The notes under the pieces are model-generated. The model saw only the letters and a list, made by a program, of their open reading frames with translations, ran no database searches and had not been told where the DNA came from. DNA of 27,936 nucleotides from Hyphochytrium catenoides. Taxonomy: Eukaryota > Sar > Hyphochytriomycetes > Hyphochytriales > Hyphochytriaceae. The stretch's first letter is position 1, and the number at the start of each line of letters is the position of its first letter. Both the position numbers and the translations under genes were made by a program. Positions 10,279-19,470 of the stretch are shown here, in pieces. The stretch covers positions 3,026-30,961 of the forward strand of contig FLMG01000409.1 in the NCBI GenBank assembly GCA_900088475.1. Direction: 5' to 3'.

Positions 10279-11416
10279 TTTATCTACGTGGTTGATATAC
10301 CATGGATCAGCGCAGACTGCCTCGTTTGCCGTCAGGCCATAAGAAGAGGTCCGTCACAGCAGTAGTAAATGGCCCTCTAAAGAAGAAGTTCCAAATGGAC
10401 CTGACCCTCATCCCCATAAAGTACTATGACACCCCTAAGAGGCGTATGTAGAGCCTTTGAGAGAGGCGCGGAGGATACCAAGATGATGGCAGGCAGCATC
10501 ATTCCCGCGCCTCGAGGACAACGCCTGTATCACTTATTCAACGCAATCGATGCCTTCAGCCGCCGCTTTGCTCTCAGGTACGTCGTCGTCGATGCGAAAG
10601 AAGCCGTCCTTATTTATAGCATCACTTCTAGATCATATTTTATTAGGTCAAGTCATTAAGATCCCTGAAGAGACGGTGGAGTACTTTATTATGACCTCCG
10701 GGGAACGCTTTGAAGTCAGTCGTCGCGCATTTATGGAGGACTACCGAAATGTGTTTTCGCATGGAAGGTTCCTGTACCTACGAATGTCACCTGCGATGTT
10801 TCTTTCAGACAATGGAGGAGGAGGAGAATTCAGCAATGAATATTATGTAGAAAGAGTCTGCCACCGACATAGCGTTAGCCAGCAACGTAGCTTCAGCTTC
10901 CGCTCTCTTCTGGGTAAGCTTCTGGGTATCATTGATGAGCGCTTCAACGGCACAATCAAAAGGAAATGATGGAGAAGGTCGGTTGGGACATAACAAAGCT
11001 TCACAATGTGCTACACGACTACACTTCAACCATCCCCTCTACCATCAGGTAAGTACGCACCATGGAGGTACACTTTGCCGCCTTATGGGGTGAGAAGGGC
11101 CGATTTATCATTCAAGAAGTCTATCATACCTTGCAGCATATTAACCGCAAAAGTAATAATAACCCGCCGTCCCCATTGAAGTAAGTGTTCCCCGTTGGCA
11201 GCACTCGAGTCCAGGTCGGAGAATGCCTATATAGAGTAAAGATAGTAGAACGTACTCTTAGACGACTACGTTGTTGGAGGTCACCCCATCATAAGATACG
11301 TTCTCGCAGACGAAAGAGGATCCGTCATCAAGGAGCGCAAGTCGTCAGGAGAGTGGGTGCCAATCACATTCTACACACACGAGCTGCTGACTCGTCCAAC
11401 AGGCATTCACGTGTAA
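10279..11416 (+). pseudogene. retroviral-type integrase remnant (rve fold)
   Basis: Pieces of one integrase appear in order but in different frames. A CLVC pair (Cys codons at 10318 and 10327) fits the end of an HHCC zinc finger. FQMDLTL carries the first candidate catalytic Asp (10398). YHLFNAIDAFSRRF (about 10528-10569) matches the strand that follows. LSDNGG...GEFSN gives the second Asp (10808), with two extra Gly, and IDERFNGTIKRK the Glu (10937). Downstream, a VGSTRVQVGE piece and a tail with RYVLADERGSVI and FYTHELL (ending TAA at 11416) resemble the C-terminal beta domain. At least three frame changes separate these parts. The DD-E spacing is about 43 codons, longer than the usual 35. 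This enzyme would insert element DNA; here it cannot be made as one protein. Confidence 0.65.
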
Positions 11417-12078
11417 GACTAACAATAGAGATTCGAAGGCAAACAGTTACGAGTACTACTACCCTACTCAAGAGAGTAGATTATATAGCTTAGAATAATG
11501 CTTGAGAGTGTTACTGTACTTGAAGGCTGAGAGCGCCCAACCACTGAACGACAGAAGAAAAGCGTTGAATGAGTACCTACCGTTAGATGACGAAACAGTA
11601 CCAATCCCTCAAGCTACGCAACCCGAGACTCAAACCCGAATAACACACTGAAAGAGACCACAATCATAATTCGCAAACTTCCAAGACAAGCCTATCTCTT
11701 CCTAATAAATCATCATAAACTAATATCAGAGTGAAATTCACCTTTACAAGGACCCAATGGTGAAAAATGAATGTGAACAATGGAATTATACACTTTAGCT
11801 AACTGTAAAATTCACTCTTGAAGCGTACGCTCTCAGTAGATGTCATCGCTTTTCTTACCCTGAGCGTCCGACCGACAAAACTGCACATTGTGCTCATCCT
11901 CTTCCCAGTACAGACAAGGAGGACCGGACTGTCTCATCTTCTCTTCTTCTCTTCGGTTGACAGCATCTCTTTTGAGATCTCTTTGAACTCTACAGCCCCA
12001 AACAAAGCAGGAAGAAGCCATCAGTAAACTGCAGCGCTCAACATCAAAGAAACAGTGAGCACCTAGGGAAGAGAGAAG
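11417..12078. other. spacer upstream of the kinase gene
   Basis: It is more AT-rich than its surroundings in the part near 11680-11820. No gene is supported; the plus and minus open frames here look like chance or shadows. It should contain the kinase promoter and perhaps the 3' end of the decayed element. Confidence 0.45.
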
Positions 12079-12901
12079 ATGGGCTGCACTAACTCGAAAC
12101 AGGTCTGTCAGCAAGACGGGAGAGAAGAGCGCTGAGGTCTTCAGATTTTATGAAATAACCATTCTTGGGCTTGTAGGTTGATGAACCAAGTCGGACGCGA
12201 CCTCCTGCAGCTACGCCGGCTAGGCCGGTGCCAGAGCCACAGCCTGTACCTGCTGGCGCCCCGTCTGTCACTAGTGTCGACCAGCAGCCTGCCAAACCAG
12301 CAGTGCCGGACGTGAAGGCAGAGCTGCAGAACAAGGCACTCAGCTTCTCTGTGGAGTATACGTTGGGGAAAAAGCTAGGTTCAGGAACCTTCTCCGTCGT
12401 GAGAGAGGCGGTGCATAATGCAACTGGGCAGCGGTATGCAGTTAAATGTATTGAGAAGACGGGTCTTTCGGGAGAGGACATCGAAGCTCTCACTGCAGAG
12501 GTTGAGATTCTTAAGCAGGTGGGCAACCTCCTAAGCAGAGCTTGAGGAGATGGACATGTCTCTCTTCCCATCCCTTGTCCTCGCCGTGCTCTTCTCTCCA
12601 AATCTTCCACTGCTTCCTTTCTTCTGTCCTCTGCTCTCTTTCTCTCTCTCTTGGCTCTTTTGTTTTCTCTCGCTGATCTATTAATCTATCCTACTCATAT
12701 CTGTCCCTTCGTCATCGCATCTGCTACCTTGTTCTCTCTCTGTCGCCCTTCTATGACCCGCTACAGATGGATCATCCCAATATTATGATCCTTCACGACT
12801 TCTTCTCGGAGCCCAAGTATTATTATCTGGTCACAGAGCTGATGGAGGGCGGTGAACTCTTTGATAGGATTGTAGAGAAAGTAAGGGACCCAACCTCTTC
12901 C

Positions 12902-12941
<40 letters not shown>

Positions 12942-13948
12942 CTCGCTCTCGCTCTCTCTCTCTCTGTGTCTGTGGTTACTGCAGTCTTACTCTTCCGTTC
13001 TTTCGTATATTTTGCGCGCTGTATACATTTCTCTCTGATATGTGATCAAAAGAACTAACGCAAAAGGGCTTTTCAGGAATGCTACTCTGAGAAAGAAGCT
13101 AGAGACCTCGTGAAGCTGCTGTTAGAGGCTATCAAATACTGTCATGATCGCGATGTCGTCCACCGGGACCTCAAGGTCAGTAAGATGGCTCTCACCGCGG
13201 AGCACAACCTAGTAGAGTACGATTCCTCACTCTTTCGCTCTCTCACTCTGCTTTTTGCTTCTTCTCTTGTTCGCAGCCAGAGAATCTTCTCCTGACCAGC
13301 AAGCAAGATGACGCCTCGATAAAGATTGCAGACTTTGGCTTTGCAAAGAAGATCGAGCTTGACAGCGAGAACTCTCTCAGAACTGCATGTGGCACTCCAG
13401 GTTACGTAGCACCAGAGATCCTTGAGGGCAAAAAGTATGGCAGAGCTGTAGATATCTGGAGCATTGGCGTCATCACCTACATTCTTCTTTGTGGGTATCC
13501 TCCCTTTCACCATGAGAATCATGGCACACTCTTCAAGCTTATAAAGAGGGGAAAGTACGAGTTTGACTCTCCTTATTGGGACAACATCTCCGCCGACGCC
13601 AAGGACCTGATCTCAAAGATGCTAGTGACGGATCCAACAAAGCGCGCTACGGCGGAGGAGCTTCTCCAACATGTTTGGCTCAGCGGCAGTGACGTTGCGA
13701 CGGTCCAGCTGACCAGCGCACTAGAGGAGCTGAAGAGGTTCAACGCTAGACGGCGCTTCAGAGCCGCTGTTAACATGGTAACAGCCACTAATCGACTGAA
13801 GAACGCGCTAGGAGGGGTAGCAGAAAGTCCGGAAGTTAGTGCCATTGAGGGCAGCGGAACGCCAGGCGTAGTGGCAGATATGGCTGCTAAGGCAGTTCCG
13901 GAAACAGTAGCAGATCCGTCACCTGTCAGTCCCGAACAGCAGAAGTAG
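12079..13948 (+). CDS. CaM-kinase-like Ser/Thr protein kinase, predicted N-myristoylated
   Basis: Five exons, all introns phase 0: 12079-12102, 12177-12518, 12767-12880, 13077-13175 and 13277-13948. The product is 416 residues. It starts MGCTNSK, a myristoylation plus palmitoylation type motif pointing to a membrane location. A Pro-rich linker leads to a complete kinase domain (about 69-328): Gly loop GSGTFSVV, Lys98, helix-C Glu116, HRDLKPEN (Asp191), DFGFAKK (Asp212), TACGTPGYVAPE with Thr229 at the site that CaMKK phosphorylates in CaMKI, and a closing HVWL. The tail LEELKRFNARRRFRAAV (about 342-358) closely resembles the CaMKII/CaMKI autoinhibitory and calmodulin-binding segment. No EF hands follow, so this is not a CDPK. 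Family knowledge predicts activation by Ca2+/calmodulin. All catalytic residues are present, so it should be active. Confidence 0.93.
12907..12966 (+). repeat. CT microsatellite inside kinase intron 3
   Basis: A nearly pure (CT)n run with a few CTCG units, lying wholly inside the intron 12881-13076. It may extend the polypyrimidine content used in splicing. Confidence 0.9.
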
Positions 13949-14090
13949 AAAGATAAAGTATATAAATAGCAGCCTTCATTTATACTTTGGTCTTCGTGAG
14001 GCAAAGGCACTAGCGCGTCGGGGCGGAAGGGGATGGGTGATGGGCCCAAAGGTCACGGTAAATAGTTAAAATAGCGAGAAGGAGGAAGCT

Positions 14091-15559
14091 CTAAACGTCT
14101 TTTGCCTTCGACTGTTCCGTGAATTGGAATATGGATGCCTCAACTTTATCTTCTGTTGGCCTTACTCGTCTCTTGGCCCTGTCATTGGAGTCTTCGATGT
14201 CTGCGAACCGGGTCTCTGGCCGTTGTTCAATGGCTTGACTAGTCAATAAGGTCCTTCGTAGCTGTTCTTGGCTTGATGTCTGCTGGCGAACCTAAAAGAG
14301 TGCTGCAGGTTAGCTGGGAAGCCAAAAGCTGCGAGTAGAACGGCGTTTAGGCGGGAGTATGGAGGGTTGGGGACCCAAGAGCTCTATAAAGGTGGAGATG
14401 ATCAGAGCCAAAGTCCCCAGCGGACGAAGAATATAGAAGGGCCAGAGAAATGGGTTAACCAGCGCCTCCGCACTAACCTTCAAGAGCTGAAGTCTGTCAG
14501 AGACGTCGCACTCGAGTACTTTGAGCTCCTCGTATGACGTCGAGCGCACAGCCACATCCACCACTGCTCCATGGTAAGCCCTAGTTGCCCTATGTTAAAG
14601 ACAAACAGCTCGTGAGGGAACGCCACCTTGAGAAACAGAAGAATACCACGCGTACTACCAACAGTAGACGTCACCAATGAGGTAGAGGTAGAAGCGCCAA
14701 GCGGAGGTCGGGGAATCTCCCTCACTCGGAGCTGCCGACTTACCGGGAGAGCGTAACGAAAAGAACCGGAAGTATTTTTGCCCTGACGTAATCTTCGTGT
14801 CTTTCTAGCACAGGGACAAGGAGAGCCTCGAATACTAGCGGCGTCAGCTGGGTCGAGGTGAAGAACGGGGCCGAGTGTTAACGAAAAGATGACTGTGGGC
14901 CACAGATAAGTAGAGAGACAGAACGAGGAAAAGGAGAGGCAGATGGCCTCAATCGACGGCGTTTGAAGGTAGACAGCGAACTAGATTGACGAGTTGTGAT
15001 AATAGTAAAAAATCCAGTCAACCATCGGCCTCACATTTCCATTGGGGATGACCACAATGCCAAGTACTGCTGCCTTCAGCATGTAATAGAACGGGAACCT
15101 AGACGGCAATCATCGAGCAATAAGCTTAAGTCGCAGTTTCTCTGTCTGGGGAAGCAAGATCCTTACCAAGAAAAGAAGAACTCAGCATAGGCCTCATAGA
15201 GCTGAATGCTGGCCAGAAGCGTCCTAGGAATTGTGACAGAGCTGTCAGCATGTTCCTTCTATCATTGGCGGGTTGATGGGCTCGCCTACCAGTACATCAA
15301 CAGAATTTTGGCCTTCTTTCCTACGCCCATCCCAGGCCTTATCCTTGCAACAATACCGTCGTCGACGTCAGACTGTTGCTGAAGCTGTTGCTGCTCATAA
15401 TGCTTATGATGGATTTGCTTAAGCAGCTTGAAGCTCCGATAAACGCCCGCCAGGTACCCAAAGCAGCTAAGGTGACGACATGGTCAGTGAAAAGGGTCTC
15501 TCTCACTTTGTCCGCGCTCGAACTTACGATAGCCCCACGCAGAGGAGATAAAACGTCAT
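14091..15559 (-). CDS. REEP / HVA22 / TB2-DP1 family membrane-shaping protein
   Basis: Seven exons: 15559-15528, 15466-15290, 15223-15167, 15098-15035, 14847-14744, 14589-14478 and 14291-14091. Splice phases agree at every junction, giving 248 residues. An N-terminal hydrophobic segment (about 3-25) precedes a Gln-rich stretch. The TB2/DP1/HVA22 domain (about 64-135) reads LLMYWTLLASIQLYEAYAEF, then SWFPFYYMLKAAVLG and VPVLERHED. This matches the family order of two hairpin segments and a Pro...Tyr/Phe-Glu...Pro...His-Glu end with the expected spacing. The C-terminal 100 residues are charged and probably cytosolic. REEP/HVA22 proteins insert hairpins into the ER membrane, shape tubules and assist trafficking. 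The start is the first ATG after an upstream in-frame stop. Exon 5 is the least certain, being placed by family alignment. The gene is convergent with the kinase, 142 bases apart. Confidence 0.82.
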
Positions 15560-16098
15560 GATAGTGATGCGAGTTGGATAGCTCAGATGACCCTTCTAAC
15601 CGCTCTGGCTGAGAGTCAGACCAAGTTCTCACTTGCTGAAGAAAATTGACCGCAATGTTGGCGATTTTGAGGAGATATCTACTTCCTTCCGCTTTGCCAC
15701 AAAGAATCAGAGTCTATACCTCATGCGCGTCCTAGAATGGAGCAGCCAAGGCAGAGGCAATGAGACACAGACTGAAGAGTAACTGGTTCACTCCTGCCTT
15801 CGAGCCTCCCTTGGGACTGGGATAGAGTGCTCGCAGACTGAGGATGAAGCTTGAAGCTCCTGATGCCGATGGCCAGAGCGCCAGAGCTCGATTGGCGCAG
15901 GAGATGAAGGCAGAGATCGATGCAACCTCAACAACGAAACTGAAAAACGCGACACACCCGCCAAATCACTCAAAGGATCAGTTTAAATGGTTACTGTATA
16001 GAGGTTGGAGGATTGATCTTTTGCCATGTGCTGGAAGATTTGCGAAGGTGCGAATCCCTCCCAAGCGTCAGAAATGTCCGACCAGGTCATCAGTCTGA

Positions 16099-16151
<53 letters not shown>

Positions 16152-16341
16152 AAAGGGAGAATGAGAAAGAAAGATCACTCGTATCTGTCAATCTCATTCC
16201 CTCACACCAATCATAAGTTAGTCTATATCCCTGTTTCCCCAGAGCTCTTTCACTTGGGATGAGCAGGTCCTGAGAGTCCTGAGGTGGAGGCCGAACAGAG
16301 CCAAAGGCGCCTTCCAAGCACCAGCACTAGGTTTCTGGTTC
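15560..16341. other. divergent intergenic region of the REEP and oxidoreductase genes
   Basis: This stretch between two divergent genes should hold both promoters. Two open pieces are noted but not called: a minus-strand frame just upstream of the REEP ATG (reads YLLKIANIAVNFLQQ), and a plus-strand 84-codon ATG frame at 15844. It also contains the GA microsatellite listed separately. Confidence 0.45.
16102..16147. repeat. pure (GA)n microsatellite
   Basis: About 23 uninterrupted GA units on the plus strand, in the spacer between the divergent REEP and quinone oxidoreductase genes. On the minus strand it reads (CT)n followed by CACATCAG, which could be the 3' end of a 5'-UTR intron of the REEP gene. 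Confidence 0.92.
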
Positions 16342-19004
16342 ATGCCGTACCCGCGCTTGAGACTCTTGATCTTCATTGCTGCAGTTCGTCTAGCCTGCAT
16401 AGCGCTTCCAACTGGATTAGAAGCTTCGTCAGTGCACAGAGGAGAGACCTGCAACGTTCAGGGAGGAGCTATGATGCGTGCCGCCAAGTATAACGCTTCC
16501 AAGGAAGCCCTGGAGCTTATGGAGATCCCTGTCCCATCTCCGTCGGAGCGCCAGGTCCTCATAAAGGTCAGGAAGCTATAGGGCTGTCGTCCTCACGTCC
16601 TCCAGAGCTCTGTCTCGTCTACTAACAGCTTTTATTGGGCCCATCGGCAGGTCCATTCCGCGGGTGTGAACCGTATTGATCTTCTCATGCTCTCCGCAAT
16701 CCCCGTTGTGGGCATGGAGGTGGCTGGGACGATCGTGGAGCGAGGGAGCGGATGCCAGTCGACGTTGAAGGAAGGAGATGAAGTCTTTGCCCTCTTATCA
16801 GATGTAGGGAACAATGCCGAGGAAGTTGTTGACCTCTTGTCCTCCTTAATCCTCTGTCCATTGGGCCCCGTAGCTCGTCCTTATTTCTCATCGTCCCGTG
16901 TCTCCAGCTCTTTTTTTCTATCTCTTGTCTCTCTCCTGCTTTCATCTCTCCCTCATACTTTCGTCTCTATAACTCCTTTCTTTCTCTTCTTGGGATCTGC
17001 TCTTTCGTCCAGGGAGGCTACGCAGAATATGTCTCGGTGGACGAGCGACATGTACTTCCTCGACCTCAAGGCGGACTGTCCTTTGATGAGGTTAGTACGT
17101 CTCTTAGGGAGAACCTGCGGCTCAGTGACTCCTCTCTTTCGATCTTTAGAGTCTCTTCTTCGTTATCGGCCTTCTTCCTCTTACCTACACTTCCCTCCTA
17201 AAGTCATTCGTTCTGTTCGTTCTTCCTTCCCTGCCCGTCTCTCTCTTTCTCATTGCTTCTCTCAGACTTACCTTCTTTGGCCATTCAATATTATGTCGAC
17301 CTTAGCTTGGAGGCATCGCAGAAGCTTGGCTTACCGGTTACCAGCTTCTGCACTTTGTGGGTCAAGTGAAAAAGGGACAGACTGTCCTTGTACACGCCGC
17401 AGGCAGCGGTGTCGGCCACGCCGTCCTCCAGGTAGCGCCTTCTTGCTTGTCTTTCCTGCGCGCTCTCTCTCTCTCTCTGGCATATGGCCTGTTTGGCCCG
17501 TGCTGATGGTGTTCGTCGCTCTCTTTTTCTCGAGAGCCCTTGCCAATGCTCCTCGCTGTCTTCACACTTCCATTTCTTTCTCTAGATGGCAAGGGTCGCT
17601 GGCGCAAAGATTATAGCTACTGCGGGATCTGCGGAGAAGCTAGAAGTGGCTAAAAGGTAGTCACCGGACACATCATTGTACAGCGCGGGAGACGAGGGGA
17701 AGATGAGGTAGTAGGAGACGCACAGGGGGCGAGGAAGAGAGAAGGTGGGAAGGATATGATGCAAGAGAGAACTGTCGAAAGCGGTCAAAGAGCATAGTCT
17801 TCACATGGTGGCCAACCGTGAAAACCAAGGAGACAAAGCAAGAAGAAAACATGATGTCTAACCGTACTTTGGTCCTCTTTCTCTCCTCTCTCTCTCTCTC
17901 TTCTCCTTCTCTCTTCTCTTCTTTGCTCTTGTTCCTTGCTCTTGTTCAATCTTTGGAACCTGTAATCTGGCGGCTAAGATTCGGCGCCGACTGTGGCATC
18001 AACTACAAGGAGCAGAAATTTGGCGAGGAAGTGCAGAGACTGACCGAAGGGCGTGGTGCGAATCTAATTCTTGATTGTGTGGGCGAGAGTCACGCGGAAG
18101 AGAATGTTAAAAGCTTGGCCATGGACGGGACTTGGGTGGTCTATGGGACTCTTGGTACCTCGTTTTTCGTCCTTGCTCCCTTCCAGCTTGTCTCTCTTTC
18201 TGCCCTCTTTCTTTCCTCCTTTCCGTGGAAGAGCTGAGCGTTTCCCTCTTCCACACATCTCATCTTACTCTTTCTTCGCTTGTCTATTCCTTTCTCTTTC
18301 GTTGCGGCTGCTCTCTCTCATTTTGGACCTCTAACAAACCGTCTTCTCTCCTTTTACCGTTCAGAGCGCTCCTCTTCTTCTTGCACCATTGTGCGCTGAG
18401 CTCATTTTCTTCCACCCTTCTGCCATATTGACCTAATCTGTTTCTATGCGATCGACTCTAGGTGGCCCCAATGCTCCGCCCAACTTTATCCGGTCAATTT
18501 TAATGAAGAGAGCCAATATAAAGGGTAGGGCTATGGCAGATAACCATGCTTCCGTCTGTCCACCTCTATGCTGTTGCCCTCCTACAGTCATTTGTATCGT
18601 CATTTTGTCGCAGCTCTTGACGGCTCTCGTTTTCTTTAGATAACTTGCCTTGGTCTCTCTCTGTCTCCATCTTAGGTTGGCCTCCTTTGTCTGCTTTCCC
18701 TCTCTCACCTCTTGACAGCAATGGTGTCTCTTGCGCTTTTCCCGTGCTTTTTCCTGTTTCCTTGGCTAACTGCGCTGTTCGTGATTTATAAGGGACAACG
18801 CTACGGTCAAGGTCAACAGAATATAAGGCAGACTTGGTCTCAAGCTTTAGCAAAGATATCCTTCCTCTCATTTCTTCTGGCTCTCTCAAGGTCGAGATAG
18901 ACAGAGTCTTTGACTTCGAGGAAGTGAATGACGCTCTGCAGCACATGAAAGGGAACAAGAATATTGGGAAGATCATCCTTCGCATGGAAAAGACCAAAGA
19001 ATAA
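16342..19004 (+). CDS. PIG3-type NAD(P)H quinone oxidoreductase (zinc-free MDR family)
   Basis: Eight exons: 16342-16566, 16651-16803, 17013-17090, 17306-17431, 17586-17656, 17979-18154, 18462-18524 and 18793-19004. Phases agree throughout, giving 367 residues. Family landmarks in order: [39 protein letters not shown], the Rossmann loop HAAGSGVG (about 182-189), [28 protein letters not shown] and the end [12 protein letters not shown]. These match human PIG3/TP53I3 and zeta-crystallin-like reductases, which reduce quinones one electron at a time using NADPH. Two oddities: a 44-residue N-terminal extension with a hydrophobic core ([18 protein letters not shown]) that looks like a signal or targeting peptide, and absence of the loop containing the catalytic Tyr between the NRxDLL and GMEVAG motifs. 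An internal ATG pair (about residues 44-45) would give a normal cytosolic form. Confidence 0.9.
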
Positions 19005-19470
19005 AGTTCTTTCCTCTTTTCTCTAGAGACATTGGCCTCTTTTATCTTCTTCATCATCTTCTCTCCCTGTTGCACAGCCTACGGAAATGTGCACCGTTCT
19101 CTTTTCCCATCTTCTCTTCGCAAGCCCGCGCTGAAGTTTGCCCTTTCATTCCCTTTCGTTCTCTGCATGGCATCTCTCCCTGCTTTCCCCCTTACATAAG
19201 CTATGTGTCCCTAAAATGGCGAACGACTGAAAAGGAAAGGCTGTACATAAATAGTATAGAGCTATAACCTGCGATAGCCCTCGTCTAGGCAGCTATCCCG
19301 CTCCTCCAGCTCGCAAGAGACATAGAGACACAGCCAGCTGAAGGTCGTGGAGATGCTTTGCAGAAAACGCTCCCATTCTTTCTTGCGCAAAATGCTTTCG
19401 TTATCCGACGGGCAAACGGAGAGAAAGGAAAGCAGGGAGAAACGCCTGGGGTTCTTCAAGAGCTGTTCTT
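19005..19470. other. convergent 3' spacer
   Basis: 466 bases between the 3' ends of the oxidoreductase and TBC genes. Pyrimidine-rich at first; no gene or structured element is visible. It holds the two 3' UTRs. Confidence 0.5.

Larger units (their letters stand above)
8855..11416 (+). mobile_element. decayed integrase-bearing transposable element
   Basis: A chain of plus-strand coding fragments in shifting frames spans about 2.6 kb: an unrecognised 5' ORF region (8855-9987), a short middle piece (about 10018-10212) and a retroviral-type integrase remnant (about 10279-11416). Repeated frameshifts and in-frame stops show it is dead or non-autonomous. I saw no reverse transcriptase, RNase H or protease between the two parts. 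The class is therefore open: an internally deleted LTR element, or another integrase-bearing element such as a Polinton- or Ginger-like transposon. Terminal repeats were not found, so the outer limits are only those of the visible coding remains. Confidence 0.65.

Noticed and set aside
12089-12610. 173-codon minus-strand frame
   Set aside because: Antisense to kinase exon 2, which encodes the Gly loop and catalytic Lys; a shadow.
12079-13948. Calcium-dependent protein kinase (CDPK) label
   Set aside because: No EF-hand sequence follows the kinase domain; the tail is of the CaMK calmodulin-binding type and the protein ends about 50 residues later.
16040-16075. B-box-like GGTGCGAATCC
   Set aside because: No upstream A box or complementary acceptor stem at tRNA spacing.
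17091-17305. Continuous plus-strand frame of 316 codons through 16666-17616
   Set aside because: It reads through three introns of the oxidoreductase gene; only the spliced exons match the family.
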